From the NCBI RefSeq assembly GCF_018812025.1, contig NC_063061.1:31473655-31537654 (forward strand): DNA of 64,000 nucleotides. Direction: 5' to 3'. How positions within the stretch are numbered: position 1 is the stretch's first letter; each line of letters begins with the position of its first letter. The DNA is from Megalobrama amblycephala (lineage: Eukaryota; Chordata; Actinopteri; Cypriniformes; Xenocyprididae). The notes under the pieces are model-generated. The model was not told the DNA's origin and made no database searches. It worked only from the letters and a program-made list of their open reading frames with translations. The position numbers and the translations under genes were made by a program. Shown in pieces: positions 45,495-55,910 of this stretch.

Positions 45495-46987
45495 TTTCAG
45501 TGTCTGATGTGTGTTGAGCGTTACCTGGCAGTGGTTCATCCTGTAACCTTTCTGAAGTACAAACCTCTCAGATATAGAGTGATCTGCTCTGTTTTTGTAT
45601 GGCCATTGGGCCTTGGTTCCAGTTTGTTCTCTATGATTAGCTTTCTCTCACACAAGGTTTATGTATTTATATGGTTCTTCCAGTTCCTACTCTTCCTCTC
45701 CATTCAGCTGTTCTGCTGTGTAACTGTTCTCAGAGCTCTGAAACAGTCAGGACCAGGAGAGAGAAGGAGAGAGCGAGAGGAGAAAAACCACATGAAGAGA
45801 AGAGCGTTTTATCTCCTTTTGATAACTACTGTGTCAATAGTCATCATGTATGTCCCTTATATTGTCGCAGGAATGCTTGTTATTCTAACACAACCACATG
45901 TTTCAGTTTTCTCTCTAATGTGTTTGATTTGTTTTATTCTGGGTAGTTTTGTCCAGCCTGTTCTGTATCTGCACCGCGCTGGAAAACGTTCTTGTTTCTG
46001 TTCTTATTAAAATCTGCCAGCTATGGTAATTATTGTGCCTATTGCTTTCTTTTGTTGTAAACTCGGATTGAAAAAATCATTAAGCTATACTATTTTTCCA
46101 CCTAAATACAATACTTTGAATGAAACAAACAAACCAAAAAATAACATTTGTTAATATAAACCGAGTGTGATTTTGAAATCATTTTGTTAATTGTCAGTTG
46201 GCTTAGTTTGCCAAGCCCTGCCTGGTAACACATGAAACAAGCATTATAAATGAATAAAAATAACACAAATTTCACAGAAGCTTCACATTAATTGGTATTC
46301 ATTTGTCGATTACATTTAACAGAATGCACTTTGATGAAAATATTTGCAAAAATGAAAATGGTTTGCAAGATGTTTCATTCTACATGTTTGGTCTGAGTTT
46401 TAATTACATTTACACCATTTTGAACAGATGGTGCAGCCTGTGATGTTTCGAGCGCTTTGAAACAATCATTTTGTAAAGCAACTGACTCAAAGTTTTGAAA
46501 AGCTTTGTTTCTCCTATCATTAAAGTTTCCCTATTATGCTATTTTAAAGGTTCCCAATTTTGTTTCTGAGGTCTCCTACAACAGTTGCATATGTATCAAA
46601 GGATTAAAAAAAACCCTTTTATTTTCTCATAATATACATTGCACATCACCTCATTTCTCAAAGACATTCGAAAACGACTTGTCCGAACTTAAGATTCAGT
46701 CTCTCTAATCTCCTCCTTTCTGAGAGCCTGCTCTGCTCTGATTGGTCAGATGGCCCAGTCTGTTATGAATGGTCGACCACATACAGCGCGTGTTGGAAAT
46801 GAAACGGTGATTACCAGTGTAAAAAAAGGTGACTGTTACACCTACTTCTTGTGCAGGTGTATTGTTAGTTGCTCAGGGTTTTATGCACTGCTCTGTTCCA
46901 TGGCAAAAGAAATAGACTAACAATTCACAGTTGTGAGCATGTAATCTGCATTGGATGTGATGAGATAAAGACAGACTGTGTACTGTA

Positions 46988-47250
46988 TACAGCCAGTTGT
47001 TTTGTCTTTTGGCTGTTCTCAGAGCTCTGAAGCAGTCAGGACCAGGAGAGAGAGAGAGGAAAAGAAAAACCACATGAAGAAAAGAGCATTTTTTCCCCCT
47101 CTCATGATTACCATATATGCTCTTTTTACAATTTTGTTAGTTGTAAATACAATGTCAGCACAAAAGCATGATATATTTACTTTAGCTGGTTTGGTGCAGC
47201 CTCTTCTCTTTCTTTACCATGTGGGAAAGCTGCATTTCATCAAATATTGA
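46988..47250 (+). pseudogene. Receptor E: TM5-TM7 fragment in a right-only segment
   Basis: QLFCLLAVLRALKQSGPGER is followed by a frameshift, then NHMKKRAFFPPLMITIYALF, ending in LAGLVQPLLFLYHVGKL. TM6 is shortened and TM1-TM4 are missing. The host segment 46830-47490 has no counterpart in the left arm, where AAAAAAAGGTGA joins the TTTGGGCCTCTAACG side directly (near 21780). Confidence 0.7.
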
Positions 47251-47769
47251 TAATTCTACTCATTACACAGCCTCAGTAATTCATCTTCTTCCACACAGCT
47301 ACAATATATACAATAATGGAAATTAAAACATTCATAAAAGACATCTGAGGACCATAAGTGATCGTTTTTATGATGATTTTATTGTTAGTGTTTGGTCTAG
47401 GGTTAGATATAAATAAATTCTATATTTTTATACTTTTTTTCTTAAAAAATTGACTGCAAAAAATGTGTTTGTGAGCCACAAAGATTCACAAAGATTTGGG
47501 CCTCTAACGATTTAAAACATAAATAAAAAATCATGAGAGACGAGAACAGAATTTTTGTATAAAGAACCACATGATAAATCACATCTACTCTTTTGGATTG
47601 ATTGTTTTTTTTTAAGGATGGCATTGTATTTGTAAACCCATGTAATAGATGAATTGCACTTTGAATGAGTTTATAAATATGTTTATTAAAACCAGGTGGT
47701 TAGGCATGAGGATTGTCTGTTGAATTCCAATTTACATATTAACATTATATATGGAACAATCATATGATA

Positions 47770-47990
47770 ACCATACTCACATTAGACGTTAGAATAAGAT
47801 AAAACACTCTTCTCTCCGTGTGGTTTTCACCCTCTTTCCTCTGGTCCTGAGTGCTTCAGAGCTCAGAGAACAGCCACAAGACTAAACAACTGGATAGAGA
47901 GGAAGAACTGTACATGAAAAAGAGTAAAGTACTACTCAAAAATGAACAACAACAAAAAATTCACAATACTGACCCCACCACTGCCAAAAC
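47770..47990 (-). pseudogene. Receptor fragment, mirror of 21290-21520
   Basis: Minus-strand phrases for LFSLVAVL-type TM5, LKHSGPEE-type ICL3 and the start of TM6. Frame breaks and no ends. It points against its right-arm neighbours, as its mirror does on the left, so this rearrangement predates the large inverted duplication. Confidence 0.6.
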
Positions 47991-48162
47991 CTGCCACTCA
48001 GACAATAACAGAACAGAGTCCAGCTGATCCTGAATGGCTTTGTTTTTCTTTTAATGAAGACATTTTTCACTTATTGATTTGTACTTATATGTGTAGATGA
48101 ACTGATTGAAGACATTGGTATCAATCTGCCATCTCAGTAGAGGTGTAACAGAAGTGTAACAT

Positions 48163-48585
48163 CAGGGCCGGCGATTGCTATAGGCGAACTAGGCGGTTGC
48201 CTAGGGCGACAAATATGTTGGGGGCGCGGGCGCGGGCGCCCTGTAGGGTCGCCGTTACGTTACGTCAGGCAAGAGCGCAGTTGATAAAGAAAATGAAGCG
48301 GTCTAATAAACCCTCCGGTGCACAGGGACGAAAACAGAGAAAGGAAGAAGATAAAAGGAAAACCCAGTATAGAGGTAAATCTTCTCATCTCAGCCATTAA
48401 GGTGTTAAATGAAATAAATTTGCTTAGTATTGTGCATCATCACCTTGAACGTTTCATTGCTGTCACTAAGCTATCACTAGCTAGCTAGTTACTTTGCTAG
48501 TTCGCTACGTATTACTAGCAAACGTAACTTCACTGCGCAAAACTCAATCTCGCCTAGGGCAACCAAAGGGCTAGAGCCGGCCCTG
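48163..48585 (+). mobile_element. hAT element fragment with 8-bp duplication
   Basis: Ends CAGGGCCGGCGATTGC and GCTAGAGCCGGCCCTG; flanks TGTAACAT at 48155-48162 and 48586-48593. It encodes a short basic start (MKRSNKPSGAQGRKQRKEED) ending at a GTAAATC donor, as in the N-terminal exon of hAT-family transposases; the rest is missing. Its left end survives in the other arm at 21041-21103, so it was present before the arms diverged. Confidence 0.8.
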
Positions 48586-48759
48586 TGTAACATCAATGCG
48601 TCGTTTGAAGCAAATATGATGTGACTCAATGCATTTGCATGTAATTTTGCAATGCTTTAGGACCAATGCCTGATCAACAAGTGCATGTGACAACCTGTGA
48701 ACACTTCACCTCAGAAGGCAGACAATCCAGCTATAAGTGTCTATAAATATAATTTTAAG

Positions 48760-48891
48760 GTAAAACAGCCAAATAATTCAAACAGAACTGTTCTTTTTTT
48801 TCTAATGTGTGTTATTTAAAATTGTTTTGATCAGGTTTACAGAAGTCCCAGAATGTTCTGGTTGACTAACACTTGTATCTCTCATTCATAG
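48760..48891 (+). other. Short 5' UTR intron of receptor D
   Basis: Donor TTTTAAG|GTAAAAC at 48760 and acceptor CTCATTCATAG ending at 48891, 36 bp before the ATG. Third instance of the same arrangement in this cluster. Confidence 0.6.
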
Positions 48892-48927
48892 ATCTCAGTT
48901 GTGTTTTTGACTGCAAACAGTGAAGAG

Positions 48928-49785
48928 ATGAACATCTCCAGTGAGATCTTCCCTACTGATGGATCAAACTCTTCTGGTCACTTATTTTTCAACACCACTA
49001 AGAAGGAAATTGATTTTGAAATGTCCTCACTTGTAGGTATAATCACCTTTCTGTTGGGTTTTCCTACCAACTCCTATGTGATTTGGCTTATAATAACAGG
49101 AACAGGCAATGGACTTGCAGCAGAGTTCTTCAGTCTCAACCTCGCTGTCTGTGAAATCCTTTTATCAATGCAATCTCCCTTGGTTCTTATCGACTATAAA
49201 TTTAGAAATCTCTGGATTCTTACGTGTTTCCTAGAAGCTCTCACCATGACCAGTCGTCCTCTGTTTCAGTGTCTGATCTGTGTTGAGCGTTACCTGGCAG
49301 TGGTTCATCCTGTAACCTTTCTGAAGTACAAACCTCTCAGATATAGAGTGATCTGCTCTTTTATTGTCTGGGTGGCAGGTTTGGGCTCTGGTGGGGTCAG
49401 TATTGTGACTTTATGGTTCCTTTGCTTAGAGTTGTACTTTACTTTTTTTCTTGTACAGTTCCTCCTCTTCCTCTCCATTCAGTTGTTCTGTTATGTGGCT
49501 GTTCTCAGAGCTCTGAAACAGTCAGGACCAGGAGAGAGAAGGAGAGAGAGAGGGGAGGAAAACTACATGAAGAGAAAATCATTTTATCTCATTCTAATAA
49601 CTACTGTGACCATGGTTATCATATATATTCCCTTTATGATTTTAATATATTTTGTTTGGTGTATAGCAGAACCTTCTGATGCACTCCTTGTCTTTGCTTA
49701 TGTATTTTTTACTTCATGTGGTTTAGTGCAGCCTCTTCTCTTTCTCAACCGGGTTGGGAAACTACCCTTCATAAATTATCAATAA
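48928..49785 (+). CDS. Receptor D: intact rhodopsin-like GPCR, 285 aa
   Basis: I place the start at ATG 48928 (MNISSEIFPTDGSNSSGHLF). The open frame extends 27 bp further up, but only to a GTG. Sequons NIS, NSS and NTT decorate the N-terminus. TM1 has GFPTNSYVIWLI, with the conserved Asn1.50 kept, and TM2 has NLAVCEI. TM3 ends CLICVERY, then HPVTFLKYKPLRYR. TM4 carries VWVAGLGSGGVSIV. TM5 is long (LYFTFFLVQFLLFLSIQLFC). ICL3 has SGPGERRRERGEEN. TM6 has YIPF. TM7 has LVQPLLFLNRVGKL, where Tyr7.53 of other members is Phe. A nine-residue tail follows NRVG. It is a likely plasma-membrane receptor with unknown ligand. Its left-arm twin D' is dead, so this is the only usable D copy here. Confidence 0.87.
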   Translation: MNISSEIFPTDGSNSSGHLFFNTTKKEIDFEMSSLVGIITFLLGFPTNSYVIWLIITGTGNGLAAEFFSLNLAVCEILLSMQSPLVLIDYKFRNLWILTCFLEALTMTSRPLFQCLICVERYLAVVHPVTFLKYKPLRYRVICSFIVWVAGLGSGGVSIVTLWFLCLELYFTFFLVQFLLFLSIQLFCYVAVLRALKQSGPGERRRERGEENYMKRKSFYLILITTVTMVIIYIPFMILIYFVWCIAEPSDALLVFAYVFFTSCGLVQPLLFLNRVGKLPFINYQ

Positions 49786-50129
49786 TTCTATATGATACCT
49801 GTAACGAGATCTCTATAATTCACCACCTGCCATGCAGCTACAATATTGAAACAGACACTTAACTATTTACTAAAATTAAAAACTTACACTGAAAAATTTA
49901 TTAAAAGAACTATGCACTATAATTTATGTATAGTTTTGTTTGTTTTATGTTAATTGCAAATTAAAACATTAATAGGCTAAAACATACATCTGACCTCTAG
50001 AAGTGTTTTATGATGATGATGATGATGATGATGATGAATATTATTATTAAGAGGATGATTTTTAAAGTTGATTTTTAGATGTACTAAAATAAATGGTACA
50101 TTATACACTACAAGTTAATAAAAAGTAGC

Positions 50130-51093
50130 AGTAACACTTTATAATAATTGCACACTATGAAGCATTAGTTAAGCATTAGTTAATAGTTATTTCATCACTT
50201 ATAAAGCATTAATAGACATTAGTAAGTAGTTTATAAATACAGCTATAATTGCTTTATTCCTGATTTATAAGCATATCTATAATGTGTTTAATAATTATAT
50301 TTTCATACTTTATTAATAATCAATTTATCATTTGTAAATTAAGTATTACATTATTTACAAACCAGTTATTTAGGAGTTGTCAGTAGTTCATTTAGTAAGT
50401 GTAAGTAAATGATTAATAATAATTTAAACATTCATTTATACATCTTATTATTTAGACACATAGTAATAGTTACTTAGTGTGTTAGTAAATGTTTTATTAA
50501 CACATATTCCTACTGCAATTCATGATTAATTCAGGTAGTTATAAAACATTTAGAAGTAGTCAGTTAACTATTTTTGTGAGCTCATCTAAAGTGAGGACTA
50601 TTCATGCTTTGTAAAGCTTTTATAAATGAGATTTAAAGGTTCAGTGATCTTCTGCACTGCTGTTCTCTAATGTTTTAAAGTTAGTACTGAGGTAGTTTTG
50701 ACACTAGGAATATGTTAATCAAGCATTTATTAACACACTGAGTAACTAATACTATATGTCTAAATAATAAGATGCATAAATGTACATTTAAATATTTTAT
50801 TAATCATTTACTTACACTTCCTAAATGATCTTATGAACCACTGACAACTCTTAAATTACTGGTTTGTGAATAATGTAATACATAATTTAGAAATGATAAA
50901 TTGATCATTAATAAAGTATGAAAATACAATTATTAAACTCATTATAGATATGCTTATAAATCAAGAACAAAGCATTTATAGCTGTATTTATAAATGGCTT
51001 ACTAATGTCTATTAATGTTTTATTAATGATGAATTAACTATTTACTAATGCTTAACTAATGCTTCATAGCGTGAGTTATTCTAAAGTGTTACC
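50130..51093. mobile_element. Palindromic hAT-like MITE, right arm only
   Basis: Ends AGTAACACTTTATAAT and the complement of GGTAACACTTTAGAAT. Duplication AAAGTAGC at 50122-50129 and 51094-51101. Long inner mirror symmetry (for example CATTAGTTAAGCATTAGTTA against its complement near 51050). The left arm shows the uninterrupted site TTTATAGCTACTTTTTATTA at about 20024-20043. Confidence 0.85.
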
Positions 51094-51373
51094 AAAGTAG
51101 CTATAAACAATAAAATTGTGTGCTATTTTTTATTTTACAAAATCAGAACATTATTTAGACTAGAAGACGGAAACGATCATTTTGGTAAGTCACCATTTTA
51201 ATCACATTTTAGCTTTTCTATAGTAAATATACATATTCACATTCCGTCTAACACCGTATATAATAATATTAAAGTGATTTTAATATGACTACTGAAAAAA
51301 GTCCCTTTAAGGCAAGTCGTTTCACTCAGCAGCCATCTTTGAAATGCTTCTCGGGCAGCTTTCCACCTGGGTG

Positions 51374-52136
51374 CACTGTAAAAAAAATCCCAGTAAAATT
51401 TACGGTAAAAAAACGGCAGCTGTGGTTGCCAGAACTTTACCGTAAAAAATACAGTAGCAACGTAAAAAAAAAAAAATCTGTTAAATTTACAGTAAAATGA
51501 CGTATTTCAATAACTGATATAATGTTAATTTACCAACCTAATGAAGTACTAATATCTGTTTTGTACCTTTATAATACACTGACAGTCACCAAACACAGTG
51601 GTGATAAGAGTCACATGATGAATCAAAGTTCATCACAAGCAGATTTTCCACAAGCTGAGAAGAACAACACTAACATATAGAAGGTGCACACAGTGTCATT
51701 CACACACACACACACTAAACACCATCATGGTAACATGCATGAAATTTTAAAAATACAATAAACATTAATTTAACAACATTAGATGTAACATAAAACCCTA
51801 ATGTACATAACTGATTAGAAAAAAATGAGAAAAACTAAGAAGAAACAGAGTTATTTCAACGAAAATATATCAAATGTGAAGTGTCACGCAGGGAATTGTG
51901 GGAATGTCAATTTACGGTTTTTCACTGTAAATTTTACAATGAATTGTTATTTTTCACTTCCAAAAACTGTGAATTTAACGGTATTTTACCGTAAAATTAC
52001 ATTAAATGTACTGTTAGATCTATTACAGTTATTCACCGTATTTAGTACGGAAACTTTCTGTAAACCAATTGACAGTTTTTCACCGCAGAATTTTTACAGT
52101 TTTTTACTCTTAAAATCACGGTCATTTTTTACAGTG
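51374..52136. mobile_element. CACTGTAAAAAA MITE, right arm only
   Basis: Ends CACTGTAAAAAAAATCC and the complement AATTTTTTACAGTG-like right end; inside many ACGGTAAAA/TTTACCGT words. The left arm has the undisturbed CCGCACCCAGGTGG at about 19757-19770. The duplication is only 2-4 bp (TG or GTGC), so this is a different superfamily from the hAT insertions. Confidence 0.7.
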
Positions 52137-52664
52137 TGCGGTCATTTGCAATTTTAATGTGTCAGGCTTCCAATGTAATTCACTTCCAGTTATTTTTAGC
52201 TGTACAAAACAGGTCATTATAACAGGTCAAACGCAAGCACTTTTGATGATCGTTTCTGTCCAGTATATGCTTGTTTTATAGGGTTTAACCACAGTTAGCC
52301 ATCTGTTTTTTTTTTTTTTTTTTTTTTTTTTTTGTCTGGCAGTGGCAGCAAGTTTGCAATACAATTTCAAATTGGAGCATGTACTCCATCAATTCTGGCA
52401 CCTAACAATACAACAAGTTGACATTTTAAGCTCCTTATATAAATAAGCTGAAATAATGATTCAACAGAAGCAAATACCATGGATTAACAGCCCTGTAACT
52501 CACAGTGGATCTGTCTTTAAAGGTTTATGAGTTATCTTACAATGAGTTATTTCCCTATGGAGAAAATAAATGAAGCTTTTATTTCTGGTACCCGACTGTT
52601 GCACTCTATTGCATGTTGCACTTTCTCCCATTCATAAGTAATATGAATGCACCTTCTTTGTATA

Positions 52665-52850
52665 TCAAAAGAAAAGGTCTTCAACGCTGATCCTGGCAGA
52701 CCCATTGTCCTGCAAAGTTTATATCCAACCTGTTTCAGCACAACTGACTTTCACACCAATGTGATTTTCAAGTGATACTGAAGAACTTGGTAAGAGTTTG
52801 ATTAGGGTTGGAGCTAAACTATACAGGGTTGAAGATCTCTGACCTAAAGT
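52665..52850. mobile_element. Small hAT-type MITE (right arm)
   Basis: Mirror copy of 19050-19235 with very few changes. Confidence 0.55.
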
Positions 52851-53179
52851 CTTTGCTACACAGAGTGCTAACACAACCTTAATAAGCGTTACATGTCAAG
52901 GACATGACGTGCTTCATATTAAATCATATGCATATGACTTTGCTTCTTATTGCTGTGATCTGTTTCAGGCTTACTGTATATATCAGAACATATCCAGTAA
53001 TCAAAATCTTTGTGCTTTGTTAGTTTTAATCAATATGGAAGGCCAAAAGGGCCAAAAATATGTGAATTTTAACACATCAACAACATGTTAAATATGTGTT
53101 GTTTGCGCATAGAAAATCAACGCATTAAATGCGTGTATTTCATGCGTTAATCATGTGTGAAATATGCATTAAAAATCAG

Positions 53180-53750
53180 TTTGAATGGGTCAGTGTCCCA
53201 TGTGTGGTGAGCAGACGGATTTCAAATTCCACTGTGTTTTCTCCTTTGCAGCCTTCGGGAACTTGATATATTCATAGATTATTGCGACAAAGTCTATTTT
53301 GCATGTCTTTGCATCTACCTGTAAGATCCGCCTCACGTTCCTGGAGAAATCGGAGTGCTCTTTTGTGCCTCATTTCAGTTTCCTCATCAACGTTTATCCG
53401 TTCCTCCTTCTCCCCGATTCTGCTCGCCAAACTATTTATTTTGCATTTTAAGTCCTCAACCGAGGTCTCTAATTTTGTCAGTGATATTTTCGTTTGTTTA
53501 TGCCCCTCTTGATTTTCTTTTCTTAATGATTTCATTTCTTCCATCACTTCAGAAAGTTCAGGAGCACGCGGATTAGCTTTAGCATGTCTGGCAGGGCTAG
53601 GTGATCATTTTTTATCATCTCTTTCTCTCGAATTTTCGTTTTTGGAAGCATTCTTGTGTCTCATTGTCATACTCATTATGAAAAACTCTGATTATACCTG
53701 AATTTGGATTTATTGCAACAATCAGACGGAGCTTAACCTTCAAGCGTTTG
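53180..53750 (-). pseudogene. L1-type ORF1 relic (right arm)
   Basis: Mirror of 18150-18720. The coiled-coil part EEMKSLRKENQEGHKQTKIS ... RALRFLQEREADL is open on the minus strand, with the same breaks on both sides of it. The shared lesions show it was dead before the duplication. Confidence 0.6.
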
Positions 53751-54265
53751 CCATCTCTGTGAAGTCACCAGAAGTCCTCATAAAAAAGTGCTTTTACTGT
53801 TATAAAAATACAGATTTATGTGCATTAGTGGAACTGAAGGTGTGAGAATAAACACGAAACACACATAATCCTTGTCATGCAATGAATTCAGCCAATCGTG
53901 GAACAGCTGTGTCATCATCAGAGACTGTGTAGCCGCTCTTATCAATCTTTCATCTTGTGCTAAAACTCTTACAGAACCAACCAAATACAATACCACTTAT
54001 ATTTGCATATCATGAATTCATGAAAAGGGTAAGGTCATCCAACAACAGGGTTGCATACAAAATATGGGACACAGTATTTGATTATAAAAATATAATAGTT
54101 CTCAGCTCTCAAAAAAAAAAAAAAAAAACATGGGATTTGTGCTTCTAACATTTCCATGTGTTATCAAAATGTACCATAAAGCGTAAGTAAATCACAACCC
54201 TGTATCACATGAAATACGTTCTGAGGAAACTATTTTGCAAATCGCAATTACGTTACATGCCAACA

Positions 54266-54385
54266 TATAAGCAGTGCTATTACGTTGGTCCTTAACCTAA
54301 TATAAGCAGTGCTATTACGTTGGTCCTTAACCTAATAAAGCCAATTTATTGCAGTGCTATTACGTTTGTCCTGAACATAATACAT
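54266..54385 (+). repeat. 36-bp tandem repeat next to the palindrome edge
   Basis: The unit GCAGTGCTATTACGTTGGTC + CTTAACCTAATATAA occurs twice perfectly (about 54270-54337). A third, weaker unit (GCAGTGCTATTACGTTTGTC) starts at 54351. It begins some 70 bp outside the right arm. Confidence 0.8.
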
Positions 54386-54618
54386 CCAAAGCAGGTTTCT
54401 TTTCACACGTAGCAGCTAATGCTGTTCATTTTGTTTTAATTATTTACTCCCTTTTTTCTGATCGGGCTACAAAATATTATTTATGCCAGGGGGAGTCAAA
54501 TGGCGGCACCCAGATAATTTTTATCTGGCCCTCCAACTGGTTTTTGATGTTTAAAACCGCTCGCAATCTGATATCAAAGTCCCCGCAAAGGTTTAGCGTT
54601 TTCAGCGGTGAGTTTAAC

Positions 54619-54961
54619 GTTGTTGCAAAGATTTTTCTGATCTCGCCAGAATAATGTGAAACTGCTACGTTTTGGTTGCTATGAACAATATTTTATTTTC
54701 TGCATCAAAATAAGGTTTGATTACATTTTAAGCAAAAAATATATATTTTATTTTCATAATATTCATTCAGTGAATGTACATAATCACTCGCTTGCGCGTT
54801 GTTGCAAAGATTTATCTGATCTCGCCAGAATAATGTGAAACTGCTACGTTTTGGTTGCTATGAACAATATTTTGAGTTAGTTTCTGCATAAAAATACGGT
54901 TTGATTACATTTTTAGCGAGAAATATATATTCTATTTTCATAATATTCACTCAGTGAATGT
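54619..54961 (+). repeat. Tandem duplication of about 160 bp
   Basis: GTTGTTGCAAAGATTT ... ATCTCGCCAGAATAATGTGA ... CAGTGAATGT occurs at 54619-54777 and again at 54799-54961 with about 90% likeness. No frame. The upstream stretch near 54480-54620 resembles the end of a hAT-like element (GCCAGGGGGAGTCAAATGG). 55000-56100 holds no supported gene. Confidence 0.8.
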
Positions 54962-55784
54962 CACCCGTTCTCACTGACCGTTCTCACGCTGAAGAAGTCT
55001 CCTTCAGAACACATCGCGATATTTGGCATCAGTTCGCGTGTGCTGGATGTTGGTAAGTAGTCGTAAATACGCTGTTCTAATGTTTGATATAATGTCTTTT
55101 CTGTTTGCAGATATTAATCAGATTAACGTTAGCTCCCTCATGTTCAGTCACTGCATTATATCTGTCACCTCCGCTAAGGTTTTGCTTTTCATTGTTTTCT
55201 ATATTAAATAGTACTAAACTAGGGTGATTAAACACTGTCACGTGACGTGCAATATATTGCACAATATATATAACATATTCATATCAGGTTCAAAGTAGTA
55301 CAAGTGTAGTTTCAAAATGGTATTTGTTGTAGAAGCACGGTAAAAAAACAACACTTACCATGCTTTTTACCACAGTATTGGTAGTTTTAATTTGATTTTT
55401 GTTGTAAATACAGAGTAACCACAACACTTATCATGCTTTTAATGCCTAATAATGTTAAATCCAAAAACTGTAAGGTCAATAAGAACTTCTTTCCTATATA
55501 TATTTATATATAAACCTATATATTATAAATAATGATATTTTCTTTTCTCTTGTTTTAGCTGAAAAGACAAAAAGGGCCTTTTGGAAATGGATGAAGGAGA
55601 CAGAAAGCTGCAAAGGCAAATAATTGCAATGGTATGTATGTGTTGCTTTTAACCCTTTATCAAACATTTTATCAAGCATTTGTTAAATAGTCTCACAGTA
55701 AATTAAAATTAAAGTCAAATCCTGTACATATTTATCACCCTATTTGTAAATCAGTTGTGCCCCTTCTTGGACAGTTGGACGTCC

Positions 55785-55910
55785 CACACATAAAAGTTTA
55801 TATTAATTCCATTGAATTCTTTAAAATGATTACAGATTGGGCCCAAAATGTTCCAATGATACATGATGTCTCTCCGCACCTCATAACTACCTCTGTTTGC
55901 AAGAGTGGAA
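55785..55910 (+). repeat. Direct repeat shared with 16130-16260
   Basis: See 16130. Here TATATTAATTCCATTGAATT, then ATTGGGCCCAAAATGTTCCA and GATGTCTCTCCGCACCTCAT. Confidence 0.6.

Larger units (their letters stand above)
43266..46010 (+). pseudogene. Receptor C': GPCR with a 1-bp shift, split by a hAT element
   Basis: Start MNISSEIFPTDGSNSS, TM1 GVPINTYVIWLI, TM2 NLSICEM. Just after TM2 (near 43500) one base is missing relative to A, so the frame ends at 43571. At 43608, inside the FQC codons of TM3, a 1.9-kb hAT element interrupts. The receptor resumes at 45495 with FQCLMCVERYLAVVHP and is then open to the stop at 46010 (KRSCFCSY), including YVPY in TM6 and QPVLY in TM7. Two separate lesions make it dead. 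The left-arm twin C died through different lesions. Confidence 0.88.
35638..54194 (-). repeat. Right arm of the large inverted duplication
   Basis: Reverse-complement counterpart of 17707-34129. It is longer because of right-only segments: 36980-37338, 37918-38111, about 39482-39885, 41493-42865, 43609-45494, 46830-47490, the DNA around 48220-49110 that the left arm deleted, 50130-51093 and 51374-52136. The small ORFs at 33452 and 36088 are mirror images in non-coding DNA. The stretches 36370-36980, 39370-40600 and 46010-46830 contain flanking DNA without genes. Confidence 0.93.

Noticed and set aside
45083..46010. Long open frame running from the hAT element into receptor C'
   Set aside because: The upstream part passes through simple repeats and poly(A); the fusion is accidental.
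48901..48927. N-terminal extension of receptor D (and similar ones in A, B and C')
   Set aside because: The extensions begin at GTG or TTG, not ATG, and fall next to or across a conserved splice acceptor; the ATG at MNIS/MNDS is the better start.
55559..55632. Possible exon MDEGDRKLQRQIIAM with acceptor and donor
   Set aside because: Only 15 codons, and no supported partner exon, since the next candidate is the LINE shadow frame.
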